From the NCBI GenBank assembly GCA_002633005.1, contig NMRA01000007.1, positions 304,465 to 368,464 of the forward strand: 64,000 nt of DNA, given 5' to 3'. Source of the stretch: Phoronis australis. Its lineage: Eukaryota; Phoronida; Phoronidae. Of this stretch, positions 49,801-62,540 are shown piece after piece. The notes beneath the pieces are model-generated. The model saw only the letters and a list, made by a program, of their open reading frames with translations, had not been told where the DNA came from and did no database searches. Both the position numbers and the translations under genes were made by a program. Every line of letters begins with the position of its first letter. Position 1 is the first letter of the stretch.

Positions 49801-52800
49801 AAGACTGAACTTGGTTTTATGAAAACACAATATCCAAAAATATAACTTAATTACACACAATGAGTTGGTAACTCAATTCACAACCAATGCGCACAAGTTT
49901 GTAATTTTATGGTTGCCCAACACCAATAAACTCTGGAGAATTTTCTTGAATTCTTGATGGTTGCAATGTTCTTGTTGGTAATGGAAACAGAATCCTATCA
50001 CACTAAGGAATATCATTCAACTGATTTTACGAAAGCAACAAGCCTAACTCAAGTTTTTTGGCAGCTAAACTGGCTGAAACACAATATGTTTTAAATATGG
50101 TCCTATATGTAGCTTTAAATAAAACAACAAACTCAAAAACTGCCTAATCTTGATAAAAGGCATATTTGAGTCTCATGCACTCAGTATGCAGCACCCTCTC
50201 CATCACAAAATACAAAACTTTAAAACAAAGAGCTCACAAATTATTTATGACTAGTGATTACATCACCCATGGATTTTTGTACAGAGACAGAGGTGTGGTC
50301 TAAGCACACCATGGCCCCGCCTAATCTGTCACTCATCTTTACCTGGCAGTACAAAGCTACTAGCAGGAAGCTGCATTGAAATGTTGGCTGGTTTGTTGGC
50401 CGACGTCCCTGGAGGGGCGCTTGTGCTGGCAGAGGGTAGGTAGGTGGTTACTGACAAGGTCTGGGGCACGGAACTTGATTGGGGGTAGCTGTCACGGTTT
50501 TGGTTGATAAAAAATGGCTTTGGAACATTCTGTTCAGGAGACTGAAACAATACAAATAATCAATCATCAAGGACTGGCTTGTCATGCAAATAAACAGAAC
50601 ACTCAATCTATTTGTGTTTCTTAAGTACTACTTATGCAGAGCAGCCCCATGCAATTCCATTTGTTTACAATCTCCAATCTTCCGTAGGTGCCCACAAGAC
50701 ACAATGCAAAAATAAATTTACAACTAATGAAAGCTTTAGCAAATGTCCTTTTATGAAATCTACTCAATACAAACCAAGGCAATAACAGACTGAATATTCA
50801 TAACCTTTACTTTTGCCGAGAATTTTGACAAAATAAATTTTTATTTGCATGCCATATTGTGAGCTAAATAGGTGACAAATTGCCATACCCATTGCCTTTT
50901 CCCACTATGTTAAATCCACTAAAAAGGGCAAAAAGCATTTCAACTTTTCCGTTTGGTAGTTAATCAACTGACTCCAAAAGTTTTCACTTAGAGGTGCTTA
51001 TGTTTACAAAGATATCACAAGGTGGCACTGCGATAAAAGTGAATCAAGGATGAGTTCAAAGTTCATGGTGTGAAGGCAGTGGATCATTTACAGATACTTC
51101 GGCTTCACTGGACAAGCAATGGTGTTTTTCCAAAAAATACACTTTTCTTGGGCATATCAAAAAAGTTTGAGCTGATGGCGAAAATTGATGATGGCATTTT
51201 CTTCTTTAAATTAAGTAGTGGGCANAACCAAGGCAATAACAGACTGAATATTCATAACCTTTACTTTTGCCGAGAATTTTGACAAAATAAATTTTTATTT
51301 GCATGCCATATTGTGAGCTAAATAGGTGACAAATTGCCATACCCATTGCCTTTTCCCACTATGTTAAATCCACTAAAAAGGGCAAAAAGCATTTCAACTT
51401 TTCCGTTTGGTAGTTAATCAACTGACTCCAAAAGTTTTCACTTAGAGGTGCTTATGTTTACAAAGATATCACAAGGTGGCACTGCGATAAAAGTGAATCA
51501 AGGATGAGTTCAAAGTTCATGGTGTGAAGACAGTGGATCATTTACAGATACTTCGGCTTCACTGGACAAGCAATGGTGTTTTTCCAAAAAATACACTTTT
51601 CTTGGGCATATCAAAAAAGTTTGAACTGATGGCAAAAATTGATGATGGCATTTTCTTCTTTAAATTAAGTAGAGGGCACAGGTTTCAAAATGAGTCGGGG
51701 TACAGCAACCAGCGCCGAGGGTCTAATCTATCTACACAAAATTATTTTTTACTACTTTAGAGGAAGCTCTGAAGATCATTCTCTATTATTATATTTTGCA
51801 CTTGATGACCCTAGTTTTAAAGCTCTAAGTATGAATCTACAGTGGCTGATTTAGAGGGAGGGGGCAAGGGGGCCAATTCCCCCCCTAAAATTCTCCCAGA
51901 TTCCATTTGGCAGTTCGGGGGTGCGAATGTCTGACGGGCAAAATCCTGGTTAATACTCTGTCCTGCCCCCTCCCCCAACTCAAAATCCTAGATCCGCCCC
52001 TAATCTGAACTTGAAATCTCGAGTTTTGAAAACTCAAGTTTGAATGAGTTCAAATCCAGGGGTCATCAAGTGCAAAACTGGGCTAGACACTCATCTCAAG
52101 TTGTACTTAAGTATAACAGGAAATATCAAAAATATTTTCGAGTTTAAGTTCAAGTTCAGAAATCAGAAACCGGTCCGCAAACCAACATTGCTTCATTGCC
52201 TGTTAAATGAAATGAAATGAAGTGCTTTTTGTTGAAAAATAATGAATATTTGAACTAAAGCACGAGCTGCTGACAAATCCCGTCAATGATTGATGATATC
52301 AAATAAATGTTTGGTGAATTTGTGGATTTATGCAAACACTGAATGAGCTTTCATCTACTATTTTATCTTAATAACTAATTCAATATTTAGATTTGATACA
52401 TACCGAGAGCAAACCCTTCTATGTTGAATTACTAATATTACAGAAAACAAGTAGGGACCTGTTATGCAATACCCCTAATTTAAATGCTAAGGCTCTATTC
52501 ATTTCCACTGAAATAATAAGAACTGGGTGTTCAGATATATTATTATACAAGAACAACTGGGTCGTTGATGCATGCCGACTGTGTGCATCACCTATAGCAC
52601 AGATGGGGGGCTTATCATTATTTCAAACTTTCCCACTAAATGGAGTAGTGCTAAAAGGGGGTGCAAAGCAAACCAGCAATACTCTCTTCAATAGGAACAC
52701 ACCAGGTACGAGCAAGCTAATACATTATGATTCTTCATACAATTTGAATAAAAAGGCCACTAGAGGCACAACATAGGCCAAATCCATCTGAAACAGCTGC

Positions 52801-55800
52801 GGTTGTGCTGCCATCTGCATAACTAGGTAAATTATTTGCAAAATTTTATGAACATCCATCAAGGAACTCCATACATATCAAGACAAATCCGAAGAAAAAA
52901 AATGCCACTAGGGGACTGAGCAGTTGTTGGAGTTATGACCAAAAATTCAGTCATGCCATTTGAAATGACATGAAAAGATCATAACTACACAACACAAACA
53001 TCCATGTAGAGATTTTGGAGATACATCAGCGACAGACACCGAACGGCCATTAATTATCTTATTCAAATATTTATCATGCTTTCCTAACAATTAACCTGGC
53101 ATTAAGACTTGGAAACATCCTTCAGAGAGCTGTTTCAATGATCAAATTTGTAGTGAAATTTGATAGTAAACTGACAGGCACTCTGCAGGCTGTCAATATC
53201 AGCTGTAATGCATGTGTCCTTTGTCTCTCCACAACTCTATCCAGAGGAAGTTGACCCATTCATTAGGCTGATGGGCTAATTGCTTTACATTATAACATCT
53301 CATTAACTGCAACAGGCTCAGGGACCATACAGTCAATTTCACACACCAAGCTGGAAAACGAATTAAGCAACTGAAATTAATGAATGGAGGTTTGTCTTGA
53401 CTCAATTTCTAAACTAGTCAACTTGAAGCAAAGCTTTTAATTATTAATAGTTAGTACAAAGCCATTAGTTGCTTCAAGAAAGGAAAACAAAATAGCAATG
53501 GCTTTCCGAAGTGAACCCAAGCATTTTACAATACAGCAATTCTTCATGGAAGTTGGAAAAAACAACTGCTCAATTAACTTAACGGTTCATTTTGATTTCA
53601 AATAGTCACTATTTGTGCAGCTTGGCAACAGTTACACAAGTTTAAAATGTTGACTTGAGCAAAGAATTTTTTGAAAGCTTGTTTCAATGAAGAATTTTAA
53701 ATTTTCTCAGCAACCTAGTAATATTGTTTCTACTCTACTTTTAGAACAGTATAATGTCCCCAATTCAAAGTTCAGCAAAAACTGTCAAGAGCCGTCAACT
53801 AATTGGACATTTCTCCACATATCCTGCCCATCTGAAGTGGATGCAGGCCATTAACAGCAGAGGGTTCCTAAAATAAACAGGATCTCCGGTTTCACCACGC
53901 ACCAAACTGGCAGGCAGCCATGCCATATATGGCCAACACTGCCTTAAGAATCTGTTAACTAAATGTAAACACATACAAATGAGCAATGAGAGCAGCATAC
54001 CAGAGCACAAATAAGGGTGACCTCCAGCCAAACCTGGCTCATCCCATCACTAATTTGGCAGCTGTCTCATAAAACCATACCATATGTTGGTATTTGCCAG
54101 ATTCCAACTTGGTGCTCACAGCCAAATACAAACAATTCTATGTGGATGGAAATTTTGGTTCCTGCAGAAACAAAAACGATCTCGTGAAATTATACAAGAA
54201 ATTTGAAGTCATGATAAATACATCGGCTTTCTTGTTGATTTGATATTTTGAAATTCATTCTCCATCTGGGACACAGACTCAGAGTTCAACAATTTTCATT
54301 CTCTGATACATATATTCTAATAATGACTTTAATTGTTGAAAATTAATGCTTTAACAAAACGGCTTACTAGGATTTTAAACCTCTTACAAATGGTTTCATT
54401 CCAGAAAACACTATTTGCAAAAAATTTTGGGATAACAAATTGTTTTGTGAGCTTCCGCTCAATAAATGGACACCAAAAAATAAAGGTGCATATACATGTA
54501 GGCTCTAACTTAAAAATCAGACTTTCAAGACTCAAAAAATTCACCAACTCACTAAAATTCTATGCAGCACATCCCTGTTGATCGCAACAAAATCATGTTG
54601 CAAAATGGAATTTCAAGAAATCAGAAAACTAGCAATGCTCTTTTTAATTTGAAATGGAGCACATAAAGAAAATTCATTGAAACCCTAAATTCTACATACA
54701 GAACTTCTACAGTCATTCATCGCTCGTTTAGCACACATTATGGCCGACAAATGACTTTTTCACTCGATTTAACACAATAATTTTAGTAAAAATTAAATAC
54801 TAACATCATTCACAGATAAAACAGACTGAGTGACTAGCTGTTGTCCTGCTTTCTGGTGGTGCAGGTGCAACATTTTGAAAGAATTTTTTAAAATCACTGT
54901 TTTCACTACAATATTGTGTAGTGGTGGATTTAAAGGGGGGCCAAAGGGGGCCATGCCACCACCACCACCCCCTCCCCCCAAATTCTCCCAGATTCCATTT
55001 GGCAGTTTGAGAGTGCGAATGTCTGACCGGCAAAATCCTGGCTAATACTCTGCCCTGGCTCCCCCTTAACTTAAAATCCTGGATCCGCCCCTGTTGTGGA
55101 TGAAAAAACGCAACTCTTTGAGAGAAAGCTATTGACTTCACACTAAGAAATTAGAGCCACGTGAAAATGCTTAATCAGTGTTTTTGATTGTTTTATCAAT
55201 TTTCTGTAGACAAAAAACACTATAAAAATGAAACCTGTGAACAGAAAACCAACAGAAANTTGCAAAAAATTTTGGGATAACAAATTGTTTTGTGAGCTTC
55301 CGCTCAATAAATGGACACCAAAAAATAAAGGTGCATATACATGTAGGCTCTAACTTAAAAATCAGACTTTCAAGACTCAAAAAATTCACCAACTCACTAA
55401 AATTCTATGCAGCACATCCCTGTTGATCGCAACAAAATCATGTTGCAAAATGGAATTTCAAGAAATCAGAAAACTAGCAATGCTCTTTTTAATTTGAAAT
55501 GGAGCACATAAAGAAAATTCATTGAAACCCTAAATTCTACATACAGAACTTCTACAGTCATTCATCGCTCGTTTAGCACACATTATGGCCGACAAATGAC
55601 TTTTTCACTCGATTTAACACAATAATTTTAGTAAAAATTAAATACTAACATCATTCACAGATAAAACAGACTGAGTGACTAGCTGTTGTCCTGCTTTCTG
55701 GTGGTGCAGGTGCAACATTTTCAAAGAATTTTTTAAAATCACTGTTTTCACTACAATATTGTGTAGTGGTGGATTTAAAGGGGGGCCAAAGGGGGCCATG

Positions 55801-58800
55801 CCACCACCACCCCCTCCCCCCCAAATTCTCCCAGATTCCATTTGGCAGTTTGAGAGTGCGAATGTCTGACCGGAAAAATCCTGGCTAATACTCTGCCCTG
55901 GCTCCCCCTTAACTTAAAATCCTGGATCCGCCCCTGTTGTGGATGAAAAAACGCAACTCTTTGAGAGAAAGCTATTGACTTCACACTAAGAAATAAGAGC
56001 CACGTGAAAATGCTTAATCAGTGTTTTTGATTGTTTTATCAATTTTCTGTAGACAAAAAAACACTCTAAAATGAAACCTGTGAACAGAAAACCAACAGAA
56101 AATGTAACAATTGTGTTTTACCATCATGTAGTACATAGAAAAAAGTCCAAATATGGCTAACATCGGAACATCATATCTCAGCAATGGCTGCCAAGATTCA
56201 TATGAAACTTTCAGACAATATGTTTTTGCACTGCTTTTCAAAATATCGTTAGGATTTGATTCACAATATTGCACTTTTGCACGAGGAGATATCAAAACAG
56301 GAGTTTTGACATTTTCGTGGAAAAATTTAAAGTGGCATTCAAACGAAAACGAACAATATTTTACAAAATGATAATAGCATTTTGAGATCTCAACTTGGAC
56401 ATTAATATCAAATAAAATTTGATCAAGACATATTATTGATGCTGTTGTTTTGCTTTCAATGCATCTTTATTTTTCACGAAATTTTACTAAAAAGATGTGG
56501 TCATGTGACTCAATGGTAGATATAAATGTGAAAATCAAATTCTACAAGCTTTACTTTCAGAAAATATATACTTTAACTGAGTTGAAATCTATAGTTTTGT
56601 ATATATTTGACTAAATACAAAGACTTGCTAATAAAGACTAACTGACTGAAATTGTAACTCTTTCAATACTTGCAACTGTTAAGTAATCACTACCACTCAC
56701 ACCCACAGTTAAAACACTCTTGTTGCCATAGTTCATGGTTTCAGTGGCTAGTTGCCAGTGGTACTACTTTCAGGTTCACACCATCTAGTGTGGCCTTGGT
56801 TAGCCATTTTTTCCAACGAGATCTGACAGCAGTGCCACTCTCTGAGTAATAACTTTTGCAAGTTGCGACAGATACAACCTCTGGCTAAACCACCCCAAAC
56901 AAAAGGTTATAACAGCACTACAGTTACAACACTTTCAAAGGGTTCAGACAGAGAGTTATAACTGATTGAGTGTTATAAGATCCAACACCTACACAACCTT
57001 ACAGAATCATGTGACTTCTTTTCATTGTCAGCCATATAATTCAACAGGACAGCTTTTGTCAAAGTCACAGTAGCTAATGCTATAAGATTTTTCTTTCAGT
57101 TACAAATTAACAAACCATAACTCATTAAAGGGATTTTTAAATTAAAAGAATAGTTTGTAAGATGCAAATTTCATTTATACTTGCTTTTAAGTTTTGTGAT
57201 CTAACAGTTTTCTAAGACTTGGAAAAGCAGATTTTTTCCAGTTCAAGACCTTTGCCTAGAATACCAGTGTATACTACCTCCAATCAAGGAGCATAAACTA
57301 TCTTCAAGAGCCACAATTTAAATAAGGGCAGTTGAGTATCTGGTACCACCACTCTTAATTCGTATCAATCACAATAAATTTCACAAAAAGGACTAGCAAC
57401 GATAAAACTTGATGTGTGGACTCTGAAAGGCATCAACTAAAGAACTGAGAAATGATCACAATTATTATTTTAGAGAAAGGCATTTTTCTTATGAAAAATT
57501 CCTCATTTTAGACACAGTGTATTAAGCATTACTCAGTGAATAAATGTTATTTGTTTCGAAACTTGACAGAAATCAACCCCAGCATAAATAATTACTGGTG
57601 TTCAAAATTATGAAACGTTACCAGCTACAAGAAAGAGCAAAAAGGCCGTCTTTAACAATATGTGAGTGAAAACACACTTTAAAGCTGTCGATTCTTTTCA
57701 TAATTGGCGGCCAACAAAAATATCATATGTAATTGGTTCTGGTCTACGCCCCATTTGGACACCTACGCCTTGCAGTTTAAAGAAAAAAATATACCGCGCA
57801 ACACCCATCAATTCTCTAAAACAGAACCAACTATGGCTTTTAAGTCAAACTTCAAGTCTGTCAAGGGATCTTGGGACAGTTGGTGAGCAAGACTCGACTC
57901 AATGAAGCAGACTCCGTGTATTTAGGTAAAAAAGAAACACAAAACATCAGTGGACTGATACTGGCTATTTGCAGTTGGGATCAAACCTGTAGTGTCTTAA
58001 TAAGTTATAAAGCAGCTGCTGTTTTTACAGGGCCCCCACAGTCGCCACTTGCCTTAGGGGAAAGGTGCCTGTGCCTTCAGAGAGGGAACTTTTTGGTAGA
58101 GGAGAAAATATAGAAATGCATGTGAGATCAACCAATAAGCAGAGTTGATTCTGGCCTTCGTTGTCGATTTTTCAATACTGAGGTGATGGAGTGGTAATTT
58201 TTGATAGGTCATTTTTTATTTCAAAAAATCCACCTGAGACGAGCAAAAATTATGCCAATATTTTACAATGAAATCAGTTTCACTAGGAAAGAATAGCAGC
58301 ACTCGTGCCAGTAGTCAAAGGTCCCCTTTTCCATCACTGTTGGTGACAGAAAACATGGAAATGGCACCCTAATCCATTCCATTGTGTTGGCAAATGGCGA
58401 TTATAACGTTTATTAGAACAACAGATTTCACAAACAACAGATTTTGTTACTGCAAGAATAATGATTTATTTGCTCCTACTACCTTCCTCACGAATGGTAA
58501 TTCTCCATGTATTTAGCACATTCACCTCATTTCGCACATCCTAAATTATTTATAAAATAATATTCCGTCCTTCACTTATTTTGCATGAGGCTACTCAGTA
58601 CTCCACCTAAATCAGTTTTCCACTCAGGGAAATATGAACTCAAAGCCCTTTGAGTACATCTAAGTAATCCACACCTCTTAAGCTATGTTAATAAGATCTG
58701 AACATTGTATATTCACCAATTAATTCATCCCTTCATGCCAGATATCTCATGTTGTAAGCACTTATGCTGTTCTAAGCATGAGGTGAAAGGGGAGACCTGG

Positions 58801-61800
58801 ATGAATGACATGTCACTAAGCCCCATTTATATGAGGTGCACCGAGCAGCTGACATGGACTGACATGGCTGACATGGACCAAATTGATAACGCGGCAGCCA
58901 TTTTCGTCACTGGTTTGAGAGGTATGGCAAGTTCCGCTTGATCAGTTTCAATTACATGTCTAAACACAAACTAGGGCAAGGCAGAATGGATTATCTTTTA
59001 TTGTGCTTGTGCAATAGCGTGCCTATGGGTGACCACAGTTTTAGACGTTCGCCAAGGTTAAGCGAACAAGCAGACTGTCTTCGTATCACTGACTTCCGTG
59101 CTGCTCCAGTTTGCAATAAATATGACTGAATTGGAGTAGCCTGCACCATGACCACTTGTGCCAGGACAACTTGTGCCGTGGCAAGTGCTCCTTGTGTAAA
59201 AACGGTTTAAGATTCATATGCTCAAAAGATTATGGGGTAAAGTACTCCTATATTGGAACAGGATTAAGCAACTTAATTACTGTTAATTGGATCACATTGG
59301 CAACTTTTAGACCACATTTCATTAAGTTCACAGACAAGCAGTTGGCAATACATGGTTACTCAATTAATTTTGCATAGCCATCAACTACAAAGTCTGTATG
59401 TTTGCCGGATTCCAAAAATATAATTCATTTTGAGAAAAAATTAGTGGAGACCCACCATGTGCCTCAACTTGGAGGCTGCCAAATTTCTACAGGAGCATCC
59501 CTTAAATAATTTGAATTTCCATTGTAAGCGTTTTATCCAAATTTAGGTCATTTCACTTAATTTGCGTAACCACCAACTGAAACTACGTTGCATGCGCGCA
59601 CCCAGCCTTCACCATGGGGGGGCTCGAATTTCTGACGTTGTGGACCTTTTGGTAACAACGGACTAAAAAAAAAAAACGGGAGCACCACTGCGAATTGCGA
59701 GTTTGCGCTTATTTAGGGACTTTTGTTCCATTTTGTCAGACTTTTTGCTTCTCAGGGGCGGACCTTTTTGCCCATTTCACCAAATGAGGGGCTCATTCGA
59801 GCCCCCCCTGGGTGCGCGCATGCGTTGCTATCACTTGTCAAGGTTAACTCCATATTCACTTTTATGTAATTGAAGCTATCTCGGTATTATTATTACAATT
59901 TTCTTTTCCATACAAAATGCATGTTCCTGTACTCAGATATTTCAAGAGATTAACCACTTCTTTACCTTACTTTCCTCTTCATTCACAGTGCAGCTCAGTT
60001 CTGGTTCTTCAAATCCTGTAGGATTCATTCTTTGATCCACATCCGACTGTTGACCCGGGGTGACGGGAGGTGGGTCTGGTGAGTTCAAGCATGTCTGAAT
60101 CAATGCTTTTCCACTCTCACTGGTTATCATTGGCTGAAGTTTGCGCGTGGCAAAAGTATACACGTGACCCGTCTCGCTGGCGACAAGTAACATAACTTGT
60201 GTTCCTGTCAAGGTGGACAGTTCATAGGCCTAGGAATGCACATATTGTAATGTAATGTAATGTCAGCCTTCATAAAATCTCACAAAAATGATTAAGAAAA
60301 CCGACCAAATTTCCTCTTTCAAGAGCCAAACATCATTATGAATACCAACTGTTTCAAAATACTATACCACGCGCGCACCCAGGGGGAGCTCGGGGGCTCA
60401 TTCATTGGCGAAGTGGGCAAAAAGGTTCACCCCAAGAAACAAAAAGTCAGGAATTCGAGCCTCCCCATATTGGAGGCTGTGTGCGCGCATGTATACTTTT
60501 ATACTTATAATTATTTACCACAACGTTGGCTGAAGAATGAACTTTGACTTTGCCAACTTTCGACAGAAAGATAACGGTTAAGAACATTTCAGCCAGTTAC
60601 TGGCATGGTTTGAACTGTGACGCACGTAAATGTCGCAAAACACGACTAGGTTAAGTTCCATTGTAGCAAGATAATCGGTCGAAGTTAAAAACTGGAAAAT
60701 TGCAAATTTGGCAATTATTTGTGCAAAATAAGTGAAGAGTAACCTAATTGTCTGATGGTCTGGCTACGACACATAACAGATAGAACACTGTTATATTAGT
60801 TTGAAGCAACATGCTATTCACGAAAAGAAACAAGGAAATAGAATTTCCCATGTACACCACACTGTCTCCACCAATGGTTATCGAAAACAGCTTTCTCACA
60901 CCAAAGTGTTTTACACCATCATGGATAGACTCTAAAATTTAGAACACCAAAATTCAAGCCAAATTTGAATTTTGATTCTAAGGATTGGGACACGGGCAAT
61001 TTTTTGGTTCATTATATTTTTCAAATATCAGACAATGCTCTTTGTATCAACAGAATCTGGAAAAAGACTTGGAAGTTTAACAAAATAAGAGTAAATAGCC
61101 ACACAATGTTTTCATGTGTCTCAATAATGTGAAGTTAATGATAGTTTGTTATTGATAGTAATCCTTAAATGTAGGATGGCCTATATTGCCTAATTTTGAT
61201 ACAAGCTCCGACATAGAGCAAAGTACTTGTTTTTCAGCACAATCCCAAACTGGCAAACATCTCCTGTATACAATTCTCTGGTTCGGGACAGAGCAAAAAA
61301 ACTTTTATATTTCCCCAAGATCAGAAATTGTACCAAATTTTAGAAATAAACAATGTTGGCCATCCCAAATTCAAGAATTGCAATCAATCTTAACTAGGCC
61401 AAAACTACTGATTAAATTATTTTTTTCCTACATTGAGTACACTGGTTCATTGATAACAATGAAAAAAATTACCAACAAACTAAAACTTTCTGAAAAATCA
61501 TTTTGCAAGATGAATTTCCCATGTTCGTCAGTGTGCCTGTGGCTTGTCTGAAGAATTTTACAATGTATAGTTGTTTCTGAGAATTTGCAGAAATGAAGAT
61601 TAGGAGGCTACAGTGTGCTGTATGAGCCATGTTTGTATTTCAGCTCAGGGGAAAATCCTGTGTTGAGGGACTAGGAGTGGACAAACAACCACATCAAAAA
61701 TGTCCTGGCACTTACATTTTCACATCTTATTAATTACGTGGAGAATAAAACCATCCACCTTTGTATTATACTACTACTACTATTACTCCAACAATTAATT

Positions 61801-62242
61801 GCAAAATGTATAAAAATGTTAGATCATGTGACTTGTAAGCTTGGGTTGTGTGCCGGTGATTGACCTTCGTCAATTAATGAGTTCAGTCAGTCACTGACTG
61901 ACGGGCACAAGGGACATATACTTTAAGGATTAGACATCGAGGTCAACTCACCTTTTTCATTATTCCTGTTTTGCGTTTACTAAATGTCGTGTATCGCCTT
62001 AACTTGTTGTCAATGAATTCCATTTTAATTTTAACCCGTCCTTTTGTTTTCTTCACCGGTGGTTGCGGCAACGTTACTTTTTCGGACTCAGAATCCGAGT
62101 CATCGTCAATAATTTCACGTTTTTGACCGTTCTCTCGCGGGGCATATCCTAAGGGAAAAGCGCCCAATGAGTCAGACATTGTTGATACTTGCGTTGCACT
62201 GTGCATGCCGTTGGTCGTATCGCTTGCTATCGACGCTTGCAT
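46840..62242 (-). CDS. SRF: Serum response factor (MADS-box transcription factor), 8 exons
   Basis: SRF binds CArG boxes as a dimer and drives actin-cytoskeletal, muscle and immediate-early genes with MRTF or ETS partners. Coding exons in transcript order: 62242-61952, 60229-59966, 50541-50343, 49732-49622, 49330-49241, 48463-48293, 47477-47425, 46899-46840; phases agree, 412 aa (human 508). Residues 46-55 are an acidic serine run (DDDSDSESEK), a likely CK2 target as in vertebrates. The MADS box is at about 68-122 (GRVKIKMEFIDNKLRRYTTF, SKRKTGIMKK, LLVASETGHVYTFATRKLQ), followed by the SAM extension to about 150 (ALIQTCLNSPD). Exons 3-8 form a Ser/Thr/Gln/Pro-rich activation region ending ITIPVPVSIANSQ...NAQK. 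Exon 2 could also splice one base-frame earlier (AAA|GTAAGG), but only AAG|GTAAAG keeps frame with exon 3. Met13 and Met22 are alternative starts. Intron 2 is about 9.4 kb. Confidence 0.95.
47607..47663 (+). repeat. tRNA-like head, possible SINE start
   Basis: TGGCCTAGTAGG (47615-47626) resembles a pol III A box and GGTTCAAATC (47645-47654) a B box, with about 18 bp between them. A full cloverleaf cannot be drawn: the anticodon and variable regions are short and the acceptor stem does not pair. A degenerate tRNA-derived SINE head is more likely than a tRNA gene. It lies in SRF intron 6, antisense to the gene. Confidence 0.3.
48551..48632. mobile_element. Hairpin element, diverged copy C
   Basis: CAAGGGTC...GATTCTGAGAA on the left and GGTTCTCAAAAT.TGGGACCCTTG on the right are inverted copies. 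The inner CCGTTATTCAGTGGA and ACTGGTTCTC match copy A at 18401-18520. Located in SRF intron 5. Confidence 0.55.
50772..51678. repeat. 453-bp tandem duplication with an N at the junction
   Basis: 50772-51224 and 51226-51678 are the same sequence with only a few differences (for example GAAGGCAGTGG versus GAAGACAGTGG, GAGCTGATGGCG versus GAACTGATGGCA). The single N at 51225 sits exactly at the join. This is what an assembler produces when two alleles or overlapping contig ends are laid end to end; a real duplication is less likely. Confidence 0.85.
51841..52001. mobile_element. CGGATCC-ended repeat, copy 1
   Basis: Starts AGTGGCTGATTTAGAGGGAG and ends CTAGATCCGCCCCT. The ends are imperfect inverted repeats (GTGG.TGATTTA versus GGGGCGGATCTA). 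The core CTCCCAGATTCCATTTGGCA is shared with copies at 54919-55093 and 55764-55936. Internal G- and C-runs lie on opposite sides, so the strand can fold on itself. Non-coding. Confidence 0.75.
54919..55093. mobile_element. CGGATCC-ended repeat, copy 2
   Basis: Starts TAGTGGTGGATTTAAAGGGG and ends CCTGGATCCGCCCCTG. It shares the core and the AATCCTGGCTAATACTCTGC word with copy 1. It is part of the N-joined duplication, so its near-identical twin at 55764-55936 is probably not an independent insertion. Confidence 0.75.
55764..55936. mobile_element. CGGATCC-ended repeat, copy 2 duplicate
   Basis: Same element as at 54919-55093, carried in the second half of the N-joined duplication, with one CCA triplet fewer and an extra C in the C-run. 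Confidence 0.7.
56130..56620. repeat. Diverged interspersed repeat, second family, copy 2
   Basis: Co-linear with 17275-17660 in PRKAB intron 2, in the same + strand orientation, and about 100 bp longer because of an insertion near 56155-56270. Words kept include GAGATCT, TTGTTTTGCTTTCA and GTGAAAATCAAA. Confidence 0.55.
58495..59440. repeat. Diverged interspersed repeat, first family, copy 2 (interrupted)
   Basis: Blocks 58495-58775 and 59260-59440 are co-linear with 14385-14775 in PRKAB intron 5. About 480 bp of unrelated sequence lies between them here, suggesting a later insertion in this copy or a deletion in the other. Words such as CATTTCGCACA and TTTTGCATGAGG recur. Confidence 0.45.
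59590..59823. mobile_element. Inverted-repeat element with GCATGCGCGCACCCAG ends, copy 1
   Basis: Perfect 16-bp terminal inverted repeats (59590-59605 and 59808-59823), then GGGGGGCTCGAA on the left and TTCGAGCCCCCC on the right. The inside contains TTTTTGCCCATTTCACCAAA, shared in reverse with 60370-60491 and directly with 63199-63506. Non-coding, in SRF intron 2 about 140 bp downstream of the exon 2 donor. Confidence 0.78.
60370..60491. mobile_element. Inverted-repeat element, short copy 2 (reversed)
   Basis: Ends GCGCGCACCCAG (60371-60382) and TGTGCGCGCATG (60480-60491). The inside reads GAAGTGGGCAAAAAGGT, the reverse complement of the word in copy 1, and both halves keep TCG-flanked GGGGGCTC/GAGCCTCC words. 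Lies in SRF intron 1. Confidence 0.65.
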
Positions 62243-62376
62243 CCTGTAATGTACGTTTACAACGTGAACGTTTTGTACTCAATCCAATCCGCGCATCAAC
62301 CTTCTCTATTAGGAATGACCGCATTGCGTCTTCATGAGTGCGCACAAAAAAGGTCTTACTTCTTCGGAAAATTTTC

Positions 62377-62385
62377 ATATATATA
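62377..62385 (-). promoter_or_regulatory. Candidate SRF TATA box
   Basis: TATATATAT on the - strand, 135 nt upstream of the SRF ATG, preceded by GAG. A start site 25-30 nt downstream would give a 5' UTR of about 110 nt. An ETS-core word (TTCCGAAG, 62368-62361 on the - strand) lies just downstream. These are motif matches only. Confidence 0.4.
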
Positions 62386-62540
62386 CTCTTTATTTGAAAT
62401 AAATGTAGCACTTTTTGAAATAACCATTGCATTTTAATATCTTTTGTGTTATGTTATTAATGGAAAGCTGGCATATTCAAAAATAGAAATGACGAAAAGT
62501 AGTAATACGCGGATGAATAAAACCTCAGTGCTCTAGATCG

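Larger units (their letters stand above)
54415..56102. repeat. 845-bp tandem duplication with an N at the junction
   Basis: 54415-55258 and 55260-56102 are near-identical, differing by a few substitutions and homopolymer or triplet indels (CCACCACCACCACC versus CCACCACCACC). A single N at 55259 marks the join. As with the duplication at 51225, allelic or contig-end redundancy is the simplest reading. Confidence 0.85.
50542..59965. other. SRF intron 2, repeat-rich
   Basis: About 9.4 kb without a supportable gene on either strand. It holds two N-joined tandem duplications (50772-51678 and 54415-56102), three copies of a CGGATCC-ended element, second copies of two interspersed families (56130-56620 and 58495-59440), and an inverted-repeat element with GCATGCGCGCACCCAG ends (59590-59823). 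The stretches 52010-54400 and 56630-58490 show nothing recognisable. Confidence 0.6.

Noticed and set aside
52393-52776. 127-codon open frame in SRF intron 2
   Set aside because: No recognisable domain or transposon motif and no partner exons; probably chance.
57666-58113. Overlapping open frames of 60-80 codons in SRF intron 2
   Set aside because: Three overlapping frames in different phases without motifs; not coding-like.
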